A DNA stretch of 24,298 nt from an uncultured Clostridium sp. (lineage in GTDB: Bacteria; Bacillota; Clostridia; Peptostreptococcales; Peptostreptococcaceae): positions 1-24,298 of the forward strand of contig UQCY01000016.1 of assembly GCA_900539645.1 (NCBI GenBank), read 5' to 3'. Each line of letters opens with the position of its first letter. Position 1 is the first letter of the stretch. The notes beneath the pieces are model-generated. The model was not told the origin of the DNA, did not search any database, and saw only the letters and a list, made by a program, of their open reading frames with translations. Positions 5,259 through 16,655 of the stretch are shown here, in pieces. A program made the position numbers and the translations under genes.

Positions 5259-7379
5259 ATGACTAAATATAGTAAAGTTCCAGTATTTGAAAACGGAATG
5301 GCTCAGCCTGTATTTCCTTTCACTGATGGGAAAACAGGAGAAAATTATGATCCAACTACTTCAGAAATAGTAAGATACTGTGTATATGTTGAATCAGATT
5401 ACGATATGGATGGAGATGGAAAAAGAGACCTTATAAAAACTCTTATTCAGGTTCCAAGAAGTGCTATTGAAGGAAACTACAAAGCAGCATCTTTATTCGA
5501 AGCTCGTCCATACTGTGCAGGTGTAAACGAAGATGGCTACGACCACATGAAAGAAGTTGCAGAAAAAAAATACAGAAAATTTGACTTTGCAGACCTTAAA
5601 AAAGAAGTACCTGCTCGTATACCTACAGGTTCTATAAGTGCTATGGATCTTGCATTAAAGTCAAATGCTTCTGATTGGTACTACAAAGACAAAGGAAATA
5701 ACGACAGCATGGTATATGAAAACCTTGAAAACTTCAACTACTACCTTGTTCGTGGTTTCGCAGTAATAATAAGTGCAGGTTTTGGAGCTCTTGGCTCAGA
5801 TGGATTTAACTTTGTTGGCTCTGAATTTGAAAGAGATGCTTTCAAATCTGTTGTTGAATGGCTTCATGGAGATCGTGTTGCTTATGCAGATAGAGAAGGT
5901 ACAATAGAAACAAAAGCTGATTGGTCAAATGGAAATGTAGCAATGACAGGTAGATCTTATGCAGGAACTATGCCTTTTGCTGTTGCAACAACAGGTGTTG
6001 AAGGTCTTAAAACAATAGTTCCAGTTGCAGGAATATCTGACTGGTACAGCCAGCAGAATATGCAGGGTTCTCAGCGTTATTGGCCAAAAGAAGTATTAAA
6101 TAGCTTCCTTGCTTACTTCTGCTCAAGTAGATACAACGATGAAACATTATCTGAAAAAGAATTAGATGATATAGCTGCATTCCACCATGAGCTTAGTCTT
6201 CAGCAGTTAAGCTGTGGTTCTGACTACAACGAAGAATTCTGGGGTGCTGGAAACTACCGTCTAAACTACGATAAGATAAAATGTACTGCTTTAATAGTTC
6301 AGGGATTAAACGATGAAAATGTTTCTACAAAACAGTTTGAAATGATGTATAAAGCATATAAAAAATCTGGACAAACAGTTAAAACAATAGTTCATCAGGG
6401 ACCACATATAACTCCTACTATGGCAAATAAAAACTACGGTATCCTTATAGATGGAAACTTCTACGATGATATAGTAAATAAATGGATATCTCATTATCTA
6501 TACGACTTAGACAACTGTGCAGAAGAAATGCCAGAAGTTTTAGTTCAGACAAACTACGACCAGAATAAATGGGAAGCTTGTGATTCTTGGGAAACTGCAT
6601 TCTCTATGAAACTAGAAAGTGCTGAATCTGGTGTATCTGTAATAGATACTGATTGGGAAGCAGCTGGTGTTTGTGCTGAAAACTTTGACGAAGTTATGAG
6701 TCTTAAATCTTCAAATATGAATAAACGCTTTGTAACAGCTCCTCTTGATGAAGAACTTACTATACAGGGAACTGTTCATCTAAACTTAAAAGCTGCATTA
6801 AAAGATGGGGATATAGAAAATGACTTCAATCCTGAAAACAGAAACGATGCCGATTCTTTAACTATGAAACTTGGCGATTCTAAAGTTACTGGTAGAATGG
6901 ATGATGTTAAATTAGTTGCTATGCTATACGATGTATGTGATGAAAAATTTGACAGTATACAGACAGTAGATCCAGAAAGAAATATAATACCTGTTGTAAA
7001 AGTTCAGGAAAATGGTGTAATAAATGGTGGAGATTTACCAGCATTTGACCTTTGTGAATTTGAAACTGTTCATAAAAACTACCGCCCAATAACTCGTGCT
7101 TATGCAGACCTTTGCAATCCAGAAGCTGGATATGAACCAGAAACTGCTGTAAACAGCATAGAGCTTAAAAAAGGCGAATACCACGAATACAACATATATC
7201 TAAATGCAACTAGATATACTGTTAAACCTGGACACAGTCTTGCACTTGTTATAACAACAGAAGACCCTGTAAACTGTTTAATACACAAAACTTACTCAGT
7301 TGAAATAGATAACGCTTCTGTAAATGCAACTGTTCCTGTAACAGCAGAAAGCAGCAACCTAAAAACAACTATAAAATAA
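5259..7379 (+). CDS. pepX: Xaa-Pro dipeptidyl-peptidase (PepX, peptidase family S15)
   Basis: This 706-residue protein is an alpha/beta-hydrolase with an S15 catalytic domain and a C-terminal jelly-roll domain (about 490-706). The nucleophile is Ser233 in TGRSYAGTMPF, followed by the family signature ATTGVEGLKTIVPVAGISDW. The acid is probably Asp352 in QGLNDENV and the histidine His383 in GPHITP. It removes Xaa-Pro dipeptides from peptide N-termini, supporting growth on proline-rich peptides. There is no signal peptide, so it should be cytoplasmic. The length fits the family. AGGGGGAG lies about 8 nt before the ATG. It is transcribed alone from its own promoter and convergently with gyrA, and is the only protein gene here oriented against fork movement. 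Confidence 0.9.
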   Translation: MTKYSKVPVFENGMAQPVFPFTDGKTGENYDPTTSEIVRYCVYVESDYDMDGDGKRDLIKTLIQVPRSAIEGNYKAASLFEARPYCAGVNEDGYDHMKEVAEKKYRKFDFADLKKEVPARIPTGSISAMDLALKSNASDWYYKDKGNNDSMVYENLENFNYYLVRGFAVIISAGFGALGSDGFNFVGSEFERDAFKSVVEWLHGDRVAYADREGTIETKADWSNGNVAMTGRSYAGTMPFAVATTGVEGLKTIVPVAGISDWYSQQNMQGSQRYWPKEVLNSFLAYFCSSRYNDETLSEKELDDIAAFHHELSLQQLSCGSDYNEEFWGAGNYRLNYDKIKCTALIVQGLNDENVSTKQFEMMYKAYKKSGQTVKTIVHQGPHITPTMANKNYGILIDGNFYDDIVNKWISHYLYDLDNCAEEMPEVLVQTNYDQNKWEACDSWETAFSMKLESAESGVSVIDTDWEAAGVCAENFDEVMSLKSSNMNKRFVTAPLDEELTIQGTVHLNLKAALKDGDIENDFNPENRNDADSLTMKLGDSKVTGRMDDVKLVAMLYDVCDEKFDSIQTVDPERNIIPVVKVQENGVINGGDLPAFDLCEFETVHKNYRPITRAYADLCNPEAGYEPETAVNSIELKKGEYHEYNIYLNATRYTVKPGHSLALVITTEDPVNCLIHKTYSVEIDNASVNATVPVTAESSNLKTTIK

Positions 7380-7398
7380 TATATTAAACACATAATAA

Positions 7399-7440
7399 AA
7401 AGGGTTATGCTCGATTAAAAGCATAACCCTTTAACTTTTT
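7399..7440. terminator. Bidirectional terminator between pepX and gyrA
   Basis: AAAGGGTTATGCT (7399-7411) pairs perfectly with AGCATAACCCTTT (7420-7432) across an 8-nt loop. On the plus strand TTTAACTTTTT follows; on the minus strand CCCTTTTTATTATG follows. Both convergent genes end within 20 bp of the stem. Confidence 0.93.
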
Positions 7441-7442
7441 AT

Positions 7443-9893
7443 TTATTCTTCTGTTTCATCTTCTTCATCAGTAGTTATTTTTGCAATAGATACTATATTT
7501 ACTTCTTCATCTACATTCATAAGTTTAACACCGCTAGTTACTCTTCCAAATATAGATATTTCATTTACTTTGATTCTTATTAATACTCCATCAGAGTTTA
7601 TTATCATCATTTCATCGTCTTCAGCTACCATTTCAGCTCCGACTATTGAACCAGTTTTTTCAGATATATTATAAGTTTTTATACCTTTACCAGCTCTTAT
7701 CTGACTTCTGTATTCTTCAAGATCAGTTCTCTTTCCAAATCCATTTTCACTTACTACAAGCATATCAGTACCTTCACTAGCTAAGCTCATAGATACAACA
7801 GTATCTCCTTCGCCAAGTGTAATACCTTTAACACCCATAGCAGTTCTTCCCATATCTCTAACGTCTTTTTCAGAGAATCTTATAGACATACCATTTCTAG
7901 TTACAAGCATAACATCCTGATCCCCATCAGTTAATTTAACTCCTATAACCTCGTCGCCTTCTTTAAGACCTATTGATATTAATCCAGATTTATTGATATT
8001 TTTGAAGTCACTTATCTTAGTCTTTTTAACCATACCCTTCTTAGTAGCTATTAGAAGGAATTTATTTTCTTCTTTACCATCTACATCTATTAGAGTTGCT
8101 ATTTTTTCTCCAGGTCCAAGCTGAAGTAGATTAACTATTGCAGTTCCCTTAGCCTGTCTCTTTCCTTCTGGTATTTCATATGCATTTAATCTAAATACTC
8201 TACCTCTATTAGTGAAGAATAATAATCTACTGTGAGTAGTTGTACTTATTAGGTGTTTTACGAAATCTTCTTCTCTTGTTGTAAGAGCAGATATTCCTCT
8301 TCCACCTCTCTTCTGGCTTCTGTAAGTATCAGCAGGAAGTCTTTTTATATATCCAAAGTGAGTAAGAGTTATAGCTATTTCTTCCTCATCTATAAGGTCT
8401 ATAACATCTATTTCACCTTCAGCATGCTGAATTTCAGTTCTTCTTTCGTCAGTGTATTTATTTTTTATTTCTATTATTTCATCTTTAATTACTCCAAGTA
8501 ATACTTCTTCGCTTGCAAGTATTTCTTTTAATTCAGCTATTTTTTTCATTAATTCGTCGTATTCAGCGTCTATTTTTTCTCTTTCTAATCCTGTAAGTCT
8601 GTTAAGTCTCATTTCAAGGATAGCCTGAGCCTGAATTTCTGTTAGACCGAATCTTTCAATTAATTTTTCTTTAGCTTCTGAAGAAGTTTTTGAAGATCTT
8701 ATTGTTTCTATTACAGCATCTATATTATCTAGTGCTATCTTTAAACCTTCTAATATATGAGCTCTAGCTTCAGCTTTATTTAGCTCGTATTTAGTTCTTC
8801 TTGTTACAACATCTTTCTGATGTTCTATGTAGTAGTGAAGAACTTCTTTAAGATTTAAACATTTTGGCTCTCCATTTACAAGTGCTATCATAATAACACT
8901 TATAGTTTCTTCCATCTGAGAATGTTTGTATAGATTGTTTAAGATGATGTTTGCATTTACATCTCTCTTAAGCTCTATAACTATTCTCATACCATTTCTA
9001 TTACTTTCATCTCTAAGGTCTGATATACCTTCGATTTTCTTGTCTTTTACAAGTTCAGCTATTCTTTCAACTAATCTCGCTTTATTTACCTGGTATGGTA
9101 TTTCTGTTACAACTATCTGCTGTTTTCCTTTTGGAAGTTCTTCTATTTCAGCTCTAGCTCTAACTTTTATCTTACCTCTACCTGTTCTGTAGGCTTCTTT
9201 TATGCTTTCAGTTCCCATTATTATTGCACCAGTTGGGAAGTCTGGACCTTTTACATAAGCCATTAATTCTTCAACATCTGAGTCTGGTTTATCTATTAGA
9301 TGAACTGTTGCATCTATTACCTCTCCTAAATTGTGAGGAGGTATAGATGTAGCCATACCAACTGCTATACCATTAGATCCATTTACTAATAGGTTAGGGA
9401 ATCTTGCTGGTAACACTAATGGTTCTTTTAAAGATTCATCAAAGTTTGGTCCAAAGTCTACAGTTTCTTTATCTATATCTCTAAGTAATTCTAGTGATAA
9501 TTTACTCATTCTGGCTTCAGTATAACGCATCGCAGCTGGTGAATCCCCATCTACTGAACCAAAGTTCCCATGACCATCAACTAGAGGCACTCTTGTTGAG
9601 AAGTCCTGAGCCATTTTAACCATTGCCATATATACTGAACTATCACCATGTGGGTGGTACTTACCTAGAACGTCCCCGACAATACGGGCTGATTTTCTAT
9701 ATGGTTTATCTGGAGAAAGATTTAATTCATTCATAGAATATAATATTCTTCTATGAACTGGTTTTAATCCATCTCTTACATCTGGAAGAGCACGCCCGAC
9801 GATAACGCTCATTGAGTATTCTATGTAAGATTTTTTCATCTCACTAGCTATTTCTATCGGAAGTATTCTGCTAGTATTTTTTTCGTCCTGCAT
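7443..9893 (-). CDS. gyrA: DNA gyrase subunit A
   Basis: This 816-residue protein is the breakage-reunion subunit of DNA gyrase, which forms an A2B2 complex with GyrB and introduces negative supercoils. The catalytic tyrosine is Tyr124 in [11 protein letters not shown]. The N-terminal winged-helix/tower region and coiled coil occupy about residues 1-490. The beta-pinwheel C-terminal domain has the GyrA box QKRGGRG near residue 525 and ends in an acidic tail ([10 protein letters not shown]). The quinolone-determining region reads [14 protein letters not shown]: Ser85 corresponds to E. coli Ser83, but the usual acidic residue at E. coli Asp87 is Met89. It lies 15 bp after gyrB, with GGAGAGGAG before its ATG, and is the last gene of the yaaA-recF-gyrB-gyrA transcript. 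Confidence 0.98.
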   Translation of the reverse strand: MQDEKNTSRILPIEIASEMKKSYIEYSMSVIVGRALPDVRDGLKPVHRRILYSMNELNLSPDKPYRKSARIVGDVLGKYHPHGDSSVYMAMVKMAQDFSTRVPLVDGHGNFGSVDGDSPAAMRYTEARMSKLSLELLRDIDKETVDFGPNFDESLKEPLVLPARFPNLLVNGSNGIAVGMATSIPPHNLGEVIDATVHLIDKPDSDVEELMAYVKGPDFPTGAIIMGTESIKEAYRTGRGKIKVRARAEIEELPKGKQQIVVTEIPYQVNKARLVERIAELVKDKKIEGISDLRDESNRNGMRIVIELKRDVNANIILNNLYKHSQMEETISVIMIALVNGEPKCLNLKEVLHYYIEHQKDVVTRRTKYELNKAEARAHILEGLKIALDNIDAVIETIRSSKTSSEAKEKLIERFGLTEIQAQAILEMRLNRLTGLEREKIDAEYDELMKKIAELKEILASEEVLLGVIKDEIIEIKNKYTDERRTEIQHAEGEIDVIDLIDEEEIAITLTHFGYIKRLPADTYRSQKRGGRGISALTTREEDFVKHLISTTTHSRLLFFTNRGRVFRLNAYEIPEGKRQAKGTAIVNLLQLGPGEKIATLIDVDGKEENKFLLIATKKGMVKKTKISDFKNINKSGLISIGLKEGDEVIGVKLTDGDQDVMLVTRNGMSIRFSEKDVRDMGRTAMGVKGITLGEGDTVVSMSLASEGTDMLVVSENGFGKRTDLEEYRSQIRAGKGIKTYNISEKTGSIVGAEMVAEDDEMMIINSDGVLIRIKVNEISIFGRVTSGVKLMNVDEEVNIVSIAKITTDEEDETEE

Positions 9894-9908
9894 TTTTTAT
9901 CTCCTCTC

Positions 9909-11810
<1,902 letters not shown>

Positions 11811-12917
11811 TTAATTTCCTCCATTCTCCGTTTTAACTACTTTTCCATTATCTATATAAAAAACTGTAGTATTATTCATATCTAGTACATTTTTATGTAG
11901 ATACTCAGCAGTTGTAATAAACATTTGAACATCTTTTAGATTGTCGACTAAAAGCTTCTGCCTTTTTTCATCGAGTTCACTAAAAACATCGTCCAAAATC
12001 AGAAGTGGGTATTCTCCAACCTCTCTATTGATAAGCTCTATTTCAGATAATTTCAACGATATAGATGCAGTCCTCTGCTGCCCCTGAGAACCATAAAGTC
12101 TAACATCTAGTCCATTTATCTGAATTAAAATATCGTCTTTATGAATCCCATATCCACTGATTCTCATATCTAAATCGTGTTTTCTCTTATCTTTTAAAAT
12201 ACTAAGAAACTTATCTTTTACACTAGATTCCTCATCTAGTTGAATCTGACTTTTATAAATAACATTCAAATCCTCTTTATTATCTGTCAATCTAGAGTGC
12301 ATATCTTTAGAAATTTCGGCAATTCTTTCAATAAATTTCTTTCTAAACATAAAAATTTTACTTCCATAATCTGCCAAACTCTCATCGTATACATCTAAGA
12401 GATTTAAATCTGGATTTATATTTTTTAAAAGCTTGTTTCTATTCGCCAAAATTTTATTGTAACCAGTTAAAAGACCATAATATCCAGGCACAATCTGGCT
12501 TATTTCCCTATCTATAAAGCTTCTTCTTATTTTAGGACCGTCTTTAACCAATCTCAAATCTTCAGGCGAAAAAATAACGACATTTATATTTCCCAAAAGC
12601 TCAGCTAATTTTATAATAGGTATTTTATTTACCTTTATTCCTTTCTTAGCCTTATTTATAGCTATTTCAACCATTCCTTTTCTGTCATTTTTTTCATAAC
12701 CACCTCCGACATAGAGATTTTCTGTATTAAATTTAATAAGTTCTCTATCTCTATTTGTTCTAAATGATTTTCCAAATGCCAATAAGTAAATAGCTTCTGC
12801 TATATTGGTCTTTCCCTGACCATTAGAGCCTAGTAATAGGTTTATTCTATCGTTAAATTCGATATATAGCTTGTCGTAATTTCTATAATTAACCAATTGA
12901 AGATTTTTTAGTTTCAC
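11811..12917 (-). CDS. recF: DNA replication and repair protein RecF
   Basis: This 368-residue protein is an SMC-like ATPase that loads RecA at single-strand gaps with RecO and RecR. The Walker A motif is GSNGQGKTN (residues 30-38) and the signature/Walker B block is LLILDDVFSELDEKRQ (about 303-318), with GSQGQQRT as the ABC signature upstream. The start is GTG (complement of 12915-12917), supported by GAGGAG about 7 nt upstream; no ATG is near. It lies 12 bp after yaaA and abuts gyrB. Confidence 0.97.
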   Translation of the reverse strand: MKLKNLQLVNYRNYDKLYIEFNDRINLLLGSNGQGKTNIAEAIYLLAFGKSFRTNRDRELIKFNTENLYVGGGYEKNDRKGMVEIAINKAKKGIKVNKIPIIKLAELLGNINVVIFSPEDLRLVKDGPKIRRSFIDREISQIVPGYYGLLTGYNKILANRNKLLKNINPDLNLLDVYDESLADYGSKIFMFRKKFIERIAEISKDMHSRLTDNKEDLNVIYKSQIQLDEESSVKDKFLSILKDKRKHDLDMRISGYGIHKDDILIQINGLDVRLYGSQGQQRTASISLKLSEIELINREVGEYPLLILDDVFSELDEKRQKLLVDNLKDVQMFITTAEYLHKNVLDMNNTTVFYIDNGKVVKTENGGN

Positions 12918-12929
12918 AAAAACTCTCCT

Positions 12930-13142
12930 CTATTCTGCTACAACTTTTATCATTTCGCCTTCAACCTCGATAACATCTCCGTCAAAAAGCTTTTTACCTC
13001 TTCTTGTTTCAATTTCTCCATTAACTTTTACAAGCTCTTCTGCTATAAGAAATTTAGCGTGCCCACCTGTAGATGCTATATCTGCAAGTTTAAGTGCTTG
13101 ATCAAGTTTTATGTATTCAGAATCTATTTTGATTTCTATCAT
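12930..13142 (-). CDS. yaaA: S4-domain RNA-binding protein YaaA
   Basis: This 70-residue protein is a single S4-like RNA-binding domain: YIKLDQALKLADIASTGGHAK, then VKVNGEIETRRGKKLFDGDVIEVEG. This small gene is conserved between dnaN and recF in Firmicutes and is thought to bind ribosomal RNA or assist ribosome assembly; the exact role is not settled. AAAGGAGG precedes the ATG at a good distance. It begins the transcript that continues through recF, gyrB and gyrA. Confidence 0.92.
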   Translation of the reverse strand: MIEIKIDSEYIKLDQALKLADIASTGGHAKFLIAEELVKVNGEIETRRGKKLFDGDVIEVEGEMIKVVAE

Positions 13143-13198
13143 ACTCGATCCTCCTTTAAAAAATATAAACGGTAAATCATAATATACCTAATTATATA

Positions 13199-13207
13199 AT
13201 TATACCA
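13199..13207 (-). promoter_or_regulatory. Extended -10 promoter of yaaA-recF-gyrB-gyrA
   Basis: On the minus strand TGG-TATAAT (TGn extension plus a perfect -10) occurs about 57 bp before the yaaA start. The hexamer 17 bp upstream, GTGAAT, is a poor -35, as is common for extended -10 promoters. With the dnaN terminator upstream, this separates gyrase expression from dnaA-dnaN. Confidence 0.6.
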
Positions 13208-13357
13208 TATTTTTAAAATTTATTCACTATTGACTAAAATAGCCTTGTTTATATATATTGCCCTTTAAACTCGATTTAATAGCCTTATAATTATATTTTT
13301 ATATACTACCTCGAGCCTGTTAATTATAAAACATATGTTCTTGAAATTTTTAAAATA

Positions 13358-13395
13358 AAAGCAGCTAAAATAAATTAATTTTTTAGCTGCTTTTT
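13358..13395. terminator. Terminator after dnaN
   Basis: AGCAGCTAAAA (13361-13371) pairs perfectly with TTTTAGCTGCT (13381-13391) across 9 nt, with A and T tracts extending both sides. On the minus strand it lies about 25 bp past the dnaN stop codon. The stem is symmetric, but only dnaN reads into it. Confidence 0.9.
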
Positions 13396-13419
13396 ATAAA
13401 CTTTTTAAAATTTTATTTA

Positions 13420-14526
13420 TTACATATTAGAAGACATTCTTACAGGAAGAAGTAGGTAAGTATAGTCTATTTCATCGACTGGTTTTACTATACAAGGATT
13501 TACATTTGTTGTAAATTCTATGTATATTTCTTCGCTGTCTATATATCTAAGACCTTCCATTAAATATCTTGAGTTGAAAGCTATATCTAAGTATTCTCCT
13601 TCAAGCTCTAACGCAACTTCTTCATAAACATTACCTCTGTCAGTATTTGAAGTTATAACCATTGCATCATCTCTTATAGATAATTTTATAAGGTTATTTC
13701 TTTCTGACTGAGAAAGAAGTGATGCTCTTTCTATACTGTTTAAAAGTGCTTTTGATTTTAATTTTACTCTAGAATTATATTCTTTTGGAAGAAGTCTACT
13801 ATAATCTATAAAATCTCCTTCTAATAATCTAGTTACTACTTTTGTATCTCCTAGCATAAATACGGCATTTTTTTCAGAGAATCCTACATTTATGCTTCCT
13901 TCACCTGTCATTAAACTATTTATATCTACTAGTGTTTTTCCAGGTATTATAACTTTTATATCTTTTGTAAAGCTGTCTATAGGGCAACTTCTAACTGCTA
14001 ATCTATATCCATCTATAGCAACAAGACTTGCTTTTCCGTTTTCAGCTTCTAAAAGCTCTCCCATTAAAACAGGTTTTGTCTGATCCTGAGATATAGCAAA
14101 AGATGTCTGTTTTATCATATCTTTTAGTAATTCCTGAGGAATAGAATACATTTCACTTTCTTCTACATCTGAAAAGGCTGGATATTCTTCTGCTGAGTGT
14201 CCTTTTATAGTAAATCTAGAATTTTCACAGTAGATATGTACGTTGTTATTTGCATCAGTTTCTATCTGAACAAATGAATCAGGTAATTTTCTAACTATGT
14301 CTCCAAATAGTTTTGCATCAAGTACTATTTTTCCATCTTCTTCTATTTCAGATTGAACAAAAGTTTCTATTCTTATCTCTGCATCAGATCCAGTAAGTTT
14401 TAAAGCTCCATTCTCAGTTGATAATAGGATACCTTTTAATAGCTCTATTGTAGTTCTGCTGTTTATAGCTTTTTGAACTATACCTATCTTTTGAGATAAA
14501 ATTTTCTGATTGCATATAAGTTTCAT
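13420..14526 (-). CDS. dnaN: DNA polymerase III beta subunit (sliding clamp)
   Basis: This 368-residue protein has the three repeated clamp domains. The N-terminus MKLICNQKILSQKIGIVQKA, the internal RLAVRSCP and the C-terminal YLLLPVRMSSNM are characteristic. The dimeric ring tethers the replicative polymerase and many repair factors to DNA. AAGGAGG precedes the ATG. It follows dnaA on the same strand, with a 324-bp spacer that contains the unwinding part of oriC, and ends at its own strong terminator. Confidence 0.98.
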   Translation of the reverse strand: MKLICNQKILSQKIGIVQKAINSRTTIELLKGILLSTENGALKLTGSDAEIRIETFVQSEIEEDGKIVLDAKLFGDIVRKLPDSFVQIETDANNNVHIYCENSRFTIKGHSAEEYPAFSDVEESEMYSIPQELLKDMIKQTSFAISQDQTKPVLMGELLEAENGKASLVAIDGYRLAVRSCPIDSFTKDIKVIIPGKTLVDINSLMTGEGSINVGFSEKNAVFMLGDTKVVTRLLEGDFIDYSRLLPKEYNSRVKLKSKALLNSIERASLLSQSERNNLIKLSIRDDAMVITSNTDRGNVYEEVALELEGEYLDIAFNSRYLMEGLRYIDSEEIYIEFTTNVNPCIVKPVDEIDYTYLLLPVRMSSNM

Positions 14527-14547
14527 TTTTTTCCTCCTTAGTTGTTT

Positions 14548-14784
14548 TGTGGATATCTTTTTTACCCTTAAAACTAAATAAATATATAAGAAACTTAGTA
14601 GTAATAGTAGTAGGGGCTGTTATTAATGTTGATAATGTCGATAGATATTTAAATTTCAATAAAAAAACCTGTAGATAGTTTGTGAATATCTCTCTTAATA
14701 ATAGCTGATTAAAATGTTGATAAAATATGGATAAAATTTATTAACATTTTATTCTATATTTATCAACAAGAATAATGTTGATAG
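14548..14784. other. oriC: Origin of replication, dnaA-dnaN half (unwinding region)
   Basis: This AT-rich spacer has DnaA-box-like 9-mers at 14548-14556 (TGTGGATAT), 14618-14626 (TGTTATTAA, weak), 14627-14635 (TGTTGATAA), 14636-14644 (TGTCGATAG), 14715-14723 (TGTTGATAA), 14760-14768 (TTATCAACA) and 14776-14784 (TGTTGATAG). The DnaA-trio element and a GC cluster sit at 14596-14617, and the stretch between the trios and dnaN (14557-14595) is almost pure A/T. This arrangement marks the DNA unwinding side in Bacillus-type bipartite origins, with DnaA loading on duplex boxes and extending onto one strand. Confidence 0.88.
14596..14617 (+). promoter_or_regulatory. DnaA-trio array with adjacent GC cluster
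   Basis: Six contiguous in-register triplets, TAG TAG TAA TAG TAG TAG (14596-14613), are followed by GGGC, and then by three abutting DnaA-box-like 9-mers. The order 5' AT-rich, trios, GC, boxes matches the basal unwinding system defined in Bacillus subtilis, where DnaA filaments engage the trio strand. Confidence 0.85.
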
Positions 14785-14850
14785 ATTTTACCAACATCAT
14801 TTATTAAAAATCTACTTTTATCTACTATAGCATCGTTTCGATATTTAATT

Positions 14851-16200
14851 TTATCCTTTTAAATCATTTATTATTTTTTCAACCTTTAATTTTAGGTCTA
14901 TGTTTTCTTTTAAGTCCTTACTTATCTTATCGCAAGCATGTATTACAGTAGTATGATCTCTTCCGCCAAACTCTTCTCCTATTTTAGGTAGAGAAAGATC
15001 TGTTAAATCCCTAGATAAATACATTGCTATCTGTCTAGGATATGCTATTGCTCTAGTTCTTTTTTTAGAATTGAAGTCTTCCATTTTTATATCAAAAACT
15101 TCAGCGACTTTTTCTTTGATTCTAACTACATTGATTTCAGATGTATTATAAGATACGATTATATCTTTTAATGCTTCAGTTGCTACTTCAAGAGAAACTT
15201 TCTTTTTAGTAAGTGAAGAATAGGCCATTACTCGAGTAAGTGCACCTTCAAGCTCTCTTATGTTGGATTTTACATTTTTAGCTATATAATCAGTTACCTC
15301 ATCTGGAACCTCAGTATTGTCCATCTGTGCTTTTTTTCTAAGTATTGCTATTCTAGTTTCAAAATCTGGTGGCTGAATATCAGTTATTAGACCCATTTCG
15401 AATCTAGATCTAAGTCTTTCCTCTAGTGTAGGTATATCTTTTGGCGGTCTATCACTAGAGATTATTATCTGTTTGTTTGCTTCGTGAAGAGTATTAAATG
15501 TATGGAAGAATTCTTCCTGAGTTCTTTCTTTACCAGCTATAAACTGGACATCGTCTATTAAAAGAACATCTACATTTCTATACTTATTTCTAAATTCTTC
15601 GTTTTTATCGTCCTTTATAGAGTTTACAAGCTCATTTGTAAATTTTTCAGAAGAAACATATACAACCTTTTGAGTGCTATCCGCTTCTAATATATGATGC
15701 CCAATAGCCTGCATAAGGTGAGTTTTACCAAGACCAACACCTCCATAAAGGAATAGAGGGTTGTAAGATTTTGCTGGAGATTCAGCTACTGCAACACATG
15801 CAGCATGGGCAAAACTATTACTGTTTCCTATAACAAAAGTATCAAAAGTATACTTTGGATTTAGATTGCTTTCATATTTAGTAGGAGCCTTTGGAGTTTT
15901 TGCTACAGAATCTTTAGGATTTGAATCCATCTCTTTTAGTATAGAATCCATTTCTTTTTCATTATCTAAAACTACTATTTTTATATCTTTAGCAGTTACT
16001 TCTTTTACAACACCAGCAAGTATAGAGCTGTATCTGTTGTTTAAAATATCTTTATTAAAATCGCTGTTAGCACAAAGATATAATGTATCGTTGTGTAATA
16101 AAAGCGGCTTTACAGTAGCAAAAAATGCTTTAAAGGCTGCAGCTGAAACTTCACCTTTTAAAATTTGAAGTACTTTTTCCCACAGAGAATTGATGTCCAT
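14851..16200 (-). CDS. dnaA: Chromosomal replication initiator DnaA
   Basis: The protein is 449 residues when started at the ATG of 16198-16200, which has GGAGG about 8 nt upstream; an upstream in-frame ATG 17 codons earlier has no ribosome site and would run through the promoter region. Domain I spans about 1-85 ([14 protein letters not shown]...), with a short variable linker at about 86-110. The AAA+ domain has Walker A GGVGLGKT (153-160), Walker B LLIDD (213-217) and the arginine-rich ERLRSRF (261-267). Domain IV has the DNA-binding signature [11 protein letters not shown] (about 412-422). It binds the boxes on both sides of its own gene to open the origin; boxes directly before the start suggest autoregulation. 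Confidence 0.98.
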   Translation of the reverse strand: MDINSLWEKVLQILKGEVSAAAFKAFFATVKPLLLHNDTLYLCANSDFNKDILNNRYSSILAGVVKEVTAKDIKIVVLDNEKEMDSILKEMDSNPKDSVAKTPKAPTKYESNLNPKYTFDTFVIGNSNSFAHAACVAVAESPAKSYNPLFLYGGVGLGKTHLMQAIGHHILEADSTQKVVYVSSEKFTNELVNSIKDDKNEEFRNKYRNVDVLLIDDVQFIAGKERTQEEFFHTFNTLHEANKQIIISSDRPPKDIPTLEERLRSRFEMGLITDIQPPDFETRIAILRKKAQMDNTEVPDEVTDYIAKNVKSNIRELEGALTRVMAYSSLTKKKVSLEVATEALKDIIVSYNTSEINVVRIKEKVAEVFDIKMEDFNSKKRTRAIAYPRQIAMYLSRDLTDLSLPKIGEEFGGRDHTTVIHACDKISKDLKENIDLKLKVEKIINDLKG

Positions 16201-16241
16201 ATTTGTATCCTCCAATTTCCGTTGCTTAGTTTTCAACATTA

Positions 16242-16595
16242 TTATCAACAAATTTTGTGTGGATATTAAAAAAATATATAATATGTTGATATTGCTGAAA
16301 TATTGTTGATAAATGTTATATAAAATAAAAAAATGGATGTGAGTAAAAAAATATAAACAATATTGTTTATATAGTTATAAAGATTTTAAACACATCTAAA
16401 ATATTGAAATAATAACGTTTTTTGATGAGCGATTAAAATTTATACACAGACATATCCACAGACTGTGCATAACTGTTGATATGTTAATAACATTTATCAA
16501 CATAATTAACAAGTATTATTATAATATCAAAATAACAATGAAACTTCAATAACTTATCCACAATATAAAATCTTAAAAAATATATTTTATCAACA
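16242..16595. other. oriC: Origin of replication, rpmH-dnaA half (DnaA box cluster)
   Basis: The 720-bp spacer from 16201 to 16920 holds no gene. It contains DnaA boxes at 16242 (TTATCAACA), 16258 (TGTGGATAT), 16284 (TGTTGATAT), 16304 (TGTTGATAA), 16440 (TTATACACA), 16452 (ATATCCACA), 16464 (TGTGCATAA), 16474 (TGTTGATAT), 16494 (TTATCAACA), 16554 (TTATCCACA, perfect consensus) and 16587 (TTATCAACA). Four lie within 75 bp just upstream of dnaA. The A/T content is very high throughout. The remaining part, 16596-16920, carries the rpmH promoters. Confidence 0.88.
16351..16372. repeat. Perfect 22-bp palindrome inside oriC
   Basis: The half-site ATATAAACAAT is followed directly by its exact reverse complement, giving 22 symmetric bases without spacer. 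It lies about 150 bp upstream of the dnaA start, between two groups of DnaA boxes, and does not resemble a DnaA box. It is probably a dimeric protein-binding site. It is not followed by a T run that would suggest a terminator. Confidence 0.6.
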
Positions 16596-16655
16596 AGTAA
16601 ATTTTAGAAAAATTTATTTCATTTTTTATTGAAGAAAATGTTTATAAAAAAGGGG

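Noticed and set aside
14414..14659. An 81-codon open frame on the minus strand running from the dnaN start through the DnaA-trio region
   Set aside because: It overlaps dnaN and the origin element, has no ribosome site, and its residue composition looks like translated A/T-rich DNA.
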